DNA of 22,134 bases from a virus, in IMG/VR virus record IMGVR_UViG_3300032331_000405, positions 1 through 22,134 of that record, one strand, 5' to 3'. Positions 21,402 through 22,134 of this stretch are shown here, piece by piece (the stretch's first letter is position 1; the number at the start of each line of letters is the position of its first letter). Position numbers and translations under genes: made by a program. Below the pieces are notes generated by a model. It was not told the DNA's origin. It did not search any database and saw nothing but the letters and a program-made list of their open reading frames with translations.

Positions 21402-21462
21402 TAGGCGGTTTGGTACAAGTCGGGTAATAGTTAGACAACCCCACAAAGTGCCAAACCGCCTA
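21402..21462 (+). terminator. 15-bp hairpin after DUF932 gene
   Basis: TAGGCGGTTTGGTAC (21402-21416) pairs with GTGCCAAACCGCCTA (21448-21462), one G-U wobble, with a 31-base loop that can hold an inner GGGT/ACCC pair. No T-run follows. The stem core TAGGCGGTT/AACCGCCTA is shared with 14770-14808. No hammerhead box is present here. The rest of 21387-21583 shows no gene. Confidence 0.6.
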
Positions 21463-21583
21463 ATCGTTTGCAGAGCGTGTTTCTACTATTAGGCATAACA
21501 ATAAATAGATACGCGACTTGCACTTTTAATTACTTGAACTCAACAAATAAATCGTTTAATCTAGTTAATGGAGGCAAACCCAA

Positions 21584-21799
21584 ATGATAAACACCGTACT
21601 AGGCATTTCATTTTCTTTATTCACCGCAGTTTCTGCATTGACACTTAACACTCTTAATTCAAATCCACTTAAATTGACACTACGCGGTAGGCGTTTTCTA
21701 TTCGTAGTTGCATTTGTAAGTGGATTATTACTTTACCAATTTGCAATTCATTTCTTTTGGTATTGCAATGAAAGTGAGTGCATTATTGAATGGAAGTAG
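21584..21799 (+). CDS. Small membrane protein (71 aa)
   Basis: ATG at 21584 after AATGGAGGCAAACCCAA, a strong ribosome binding site. Two hydrophobic helices are seen: VLGISFSLFTAVSALTL and FLFVVAFVSGLLLYQFAIHFFWY, with a basic stretch (KLTLRGRR) between and an acidic CNESECIIEWK end. It is probably an inner-membrane protein of the early region; no family recognised. The second repeat copy on the + strand starts inside its 3' end (21791). Confidence 0.7.
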   Translation: MINTVLGISFSLFTAVSALTLNTLNSNPLKLTLRGRRFLFVVAFVSGLLLYQFAIHFFWYCNESECIIEWK

Positions 21800-21814
21800 G
21801 CAGTTTTTTAATTC
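21791..21814 (+). repeat. Copy 3 of repeated motif
   Basis: Identical over 24 bases to 19477-19500; the 20-base core is 21794-21813. Flanks TTGAAT (21786-21791) and ATTCAA (21811-21816) could pair, again placing the motif in a loop. It ends 57 bases before the ATG at 21871. TTGAAT lies 17 bases before TAATTC (21809-21814), a promoter-like spacing with a poor -10. Confidence 0.8.
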
Positions 21815-21823
21815 AAACAAGTT

Positions 21824-21846
21824 TCTGCACACAAATTGTATGCAGA
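21824..21846 (+). promoter_or_regulatory. Leader hairpin before the 21871 gene
   Basis: TCTGCA (21824-21829) pairs with TGCAGA (21841-21846), loop 11 bases, lying between the repeat and the ribosome binding site GGAAGG. Possibly a leader hairpin or operator. Confidence 0.35.
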
Positions 21847-21870
21847 TTATTTACGGAAGGTAAATAACAG

Positions 21871-22056
21871 ATGGCAAACACGGTAAAAATACTGGTAGCA
21901 GTAGAAGTACCAACACCAAAATCCACAGTTGAAAAACTAAAGGGTGCTGAACTATCAAAAGCAATACGCGATACGGCAGAAGGCGAAGTGCTACACGCAC
22001 TTCAACACTTGAACCCAGTTGTATTGCGTGTCCGACTAGCAAGAGAGAAGGCATAA
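21871..22056 (+). CDS. Hypothetical small protein (61 aa)
   Basis: ATG at 21871 with ACGGAAGGTAAATAACAG upstream. The product (MANTVKILVAVEVPTPKSTVEKL, then helices with ELSKAIRDTAEGEVLHALQHLNPVVLRVRLAREKA) is a small alpha/beta domain without known family. The stop adjoins the ATG of the RecT-like gene, so both are coexpressed and may serve recombination or replication by context only. Confidence 0.65.
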   Translation: MANTVKILVAVEVPTPKSTVEKLKGAELSKAIRDTAEGEVLHALQHLNPVVLRVRLAREKA

Positions 22057-22134
22057 ATGGAAAATAAATCGGCTCTGGCGGTCAATCCTGACCAACAGAT
22101 GTGGGATACAAAACAGTTAGCCGCTTTGAAACAA
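22057..22134 (+). CDS. RecT-like recombinase, N-terminus only (3' end outside window)
   Basis: 26 codons from the ATG at 22057, with GAGAAGG upstream, running off the right edge. The visible start ALAVNPDQQMWDTKQLAALKQ resembles the opening of actinophage RecT-family single-strand annealing proteins (LAxxxDQxxWTxxQLAALxQ). RecT anneals single strands during phage recombination. With so few residues the call is tentative. Confidence 0.45.
   Translation, partial: MENKSALAVNPDQQMWDTKQLAALKQ

Overview
The window is a 22 kb stretch of an AT-rich tailed dsDNA phage genome with siphovirus morphology: it has a major tail protein, tail assembly chaperones, a 946-residue tape measure protein and distal tail proteins, and no sheath gene. 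Almost every gene is on the + strand, tightly packed, often with TAATG or ATGA stop/start overlaps. The host is probably a low-GC aquatic actinobacterium. This is inferred from the ReqiPepy6 Gp37-like tail protein, the HxxGxCxC-type small DNA-binding protein, the CHAP endolysin and the RecT-like start at the right edge; no single feature proves it.

Layout. 1-4148: major capsid protein (5' end outside the window) with an Ig-like insert, a zinc-ribbon protein, head-tail connector, tail-completion protein, a small conserved protein and the major tail protein. Both abundant structural genes (capsid and tail tube) are followed by strong hairpins. 4267-8069: tail assembly chaperones joined by a -1 frameshift at a CCCTTTA slippery site, a gp10-like protein and the tape measure. 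8069-13422: tail tip, glycine-rich adhesin-like protein and accessory proteins. 13424-14763: lysis cassette (membrane/coiled-coil protein, nested lipoprotein, holin candidates, CHAP endolysin). 14821-16781: HNH endonuclease, small HTH-like protein, DUF6378 protein and a calcineurin-like phosphoesterase. 16778-17002 is the only - strand gene. 17003-17953 is a 951-base gap with no convincing gene but many stems. 17954-22134: small early-type genes of mostly unknown function, a DUF932 protein, a small membrane protein and the start of a RecT-like gene.

The most striking find is in the early region. Three type II hammerhead ribozyme candidates sit at about 17854-17921, 18456-18530 and 19460-19542, each just upstream of the ribosome binding site of a gene group. 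Each has GAAA, a closed stem III hairpin ending in an A-U pair, a UH cleavage site, a closed 6-bp stem I hairpin, and a CTGATGA box directly after stem I. In two copies the open stem II closes with four perfect, different (covarying) pairs. All three stems differ in sequence between copies while the core is constant. The first ribozyme lies at the 3' end of the structured noncoding region, so its cleavage would release a noncoding RNA of roughly 700 nt and separate it from the downstream mRNA; the other two would cut the polycistronic transcript between gene groups. After cleavage the CTGATGA box can refold into a local hairpin in every copy. A 20-base motif (AAGTAGGCAGTTTTTTAATT) also recurs three times, each about 57-72 bases before a start codon; one copy lies in the stem III loop of the third ribozyme.
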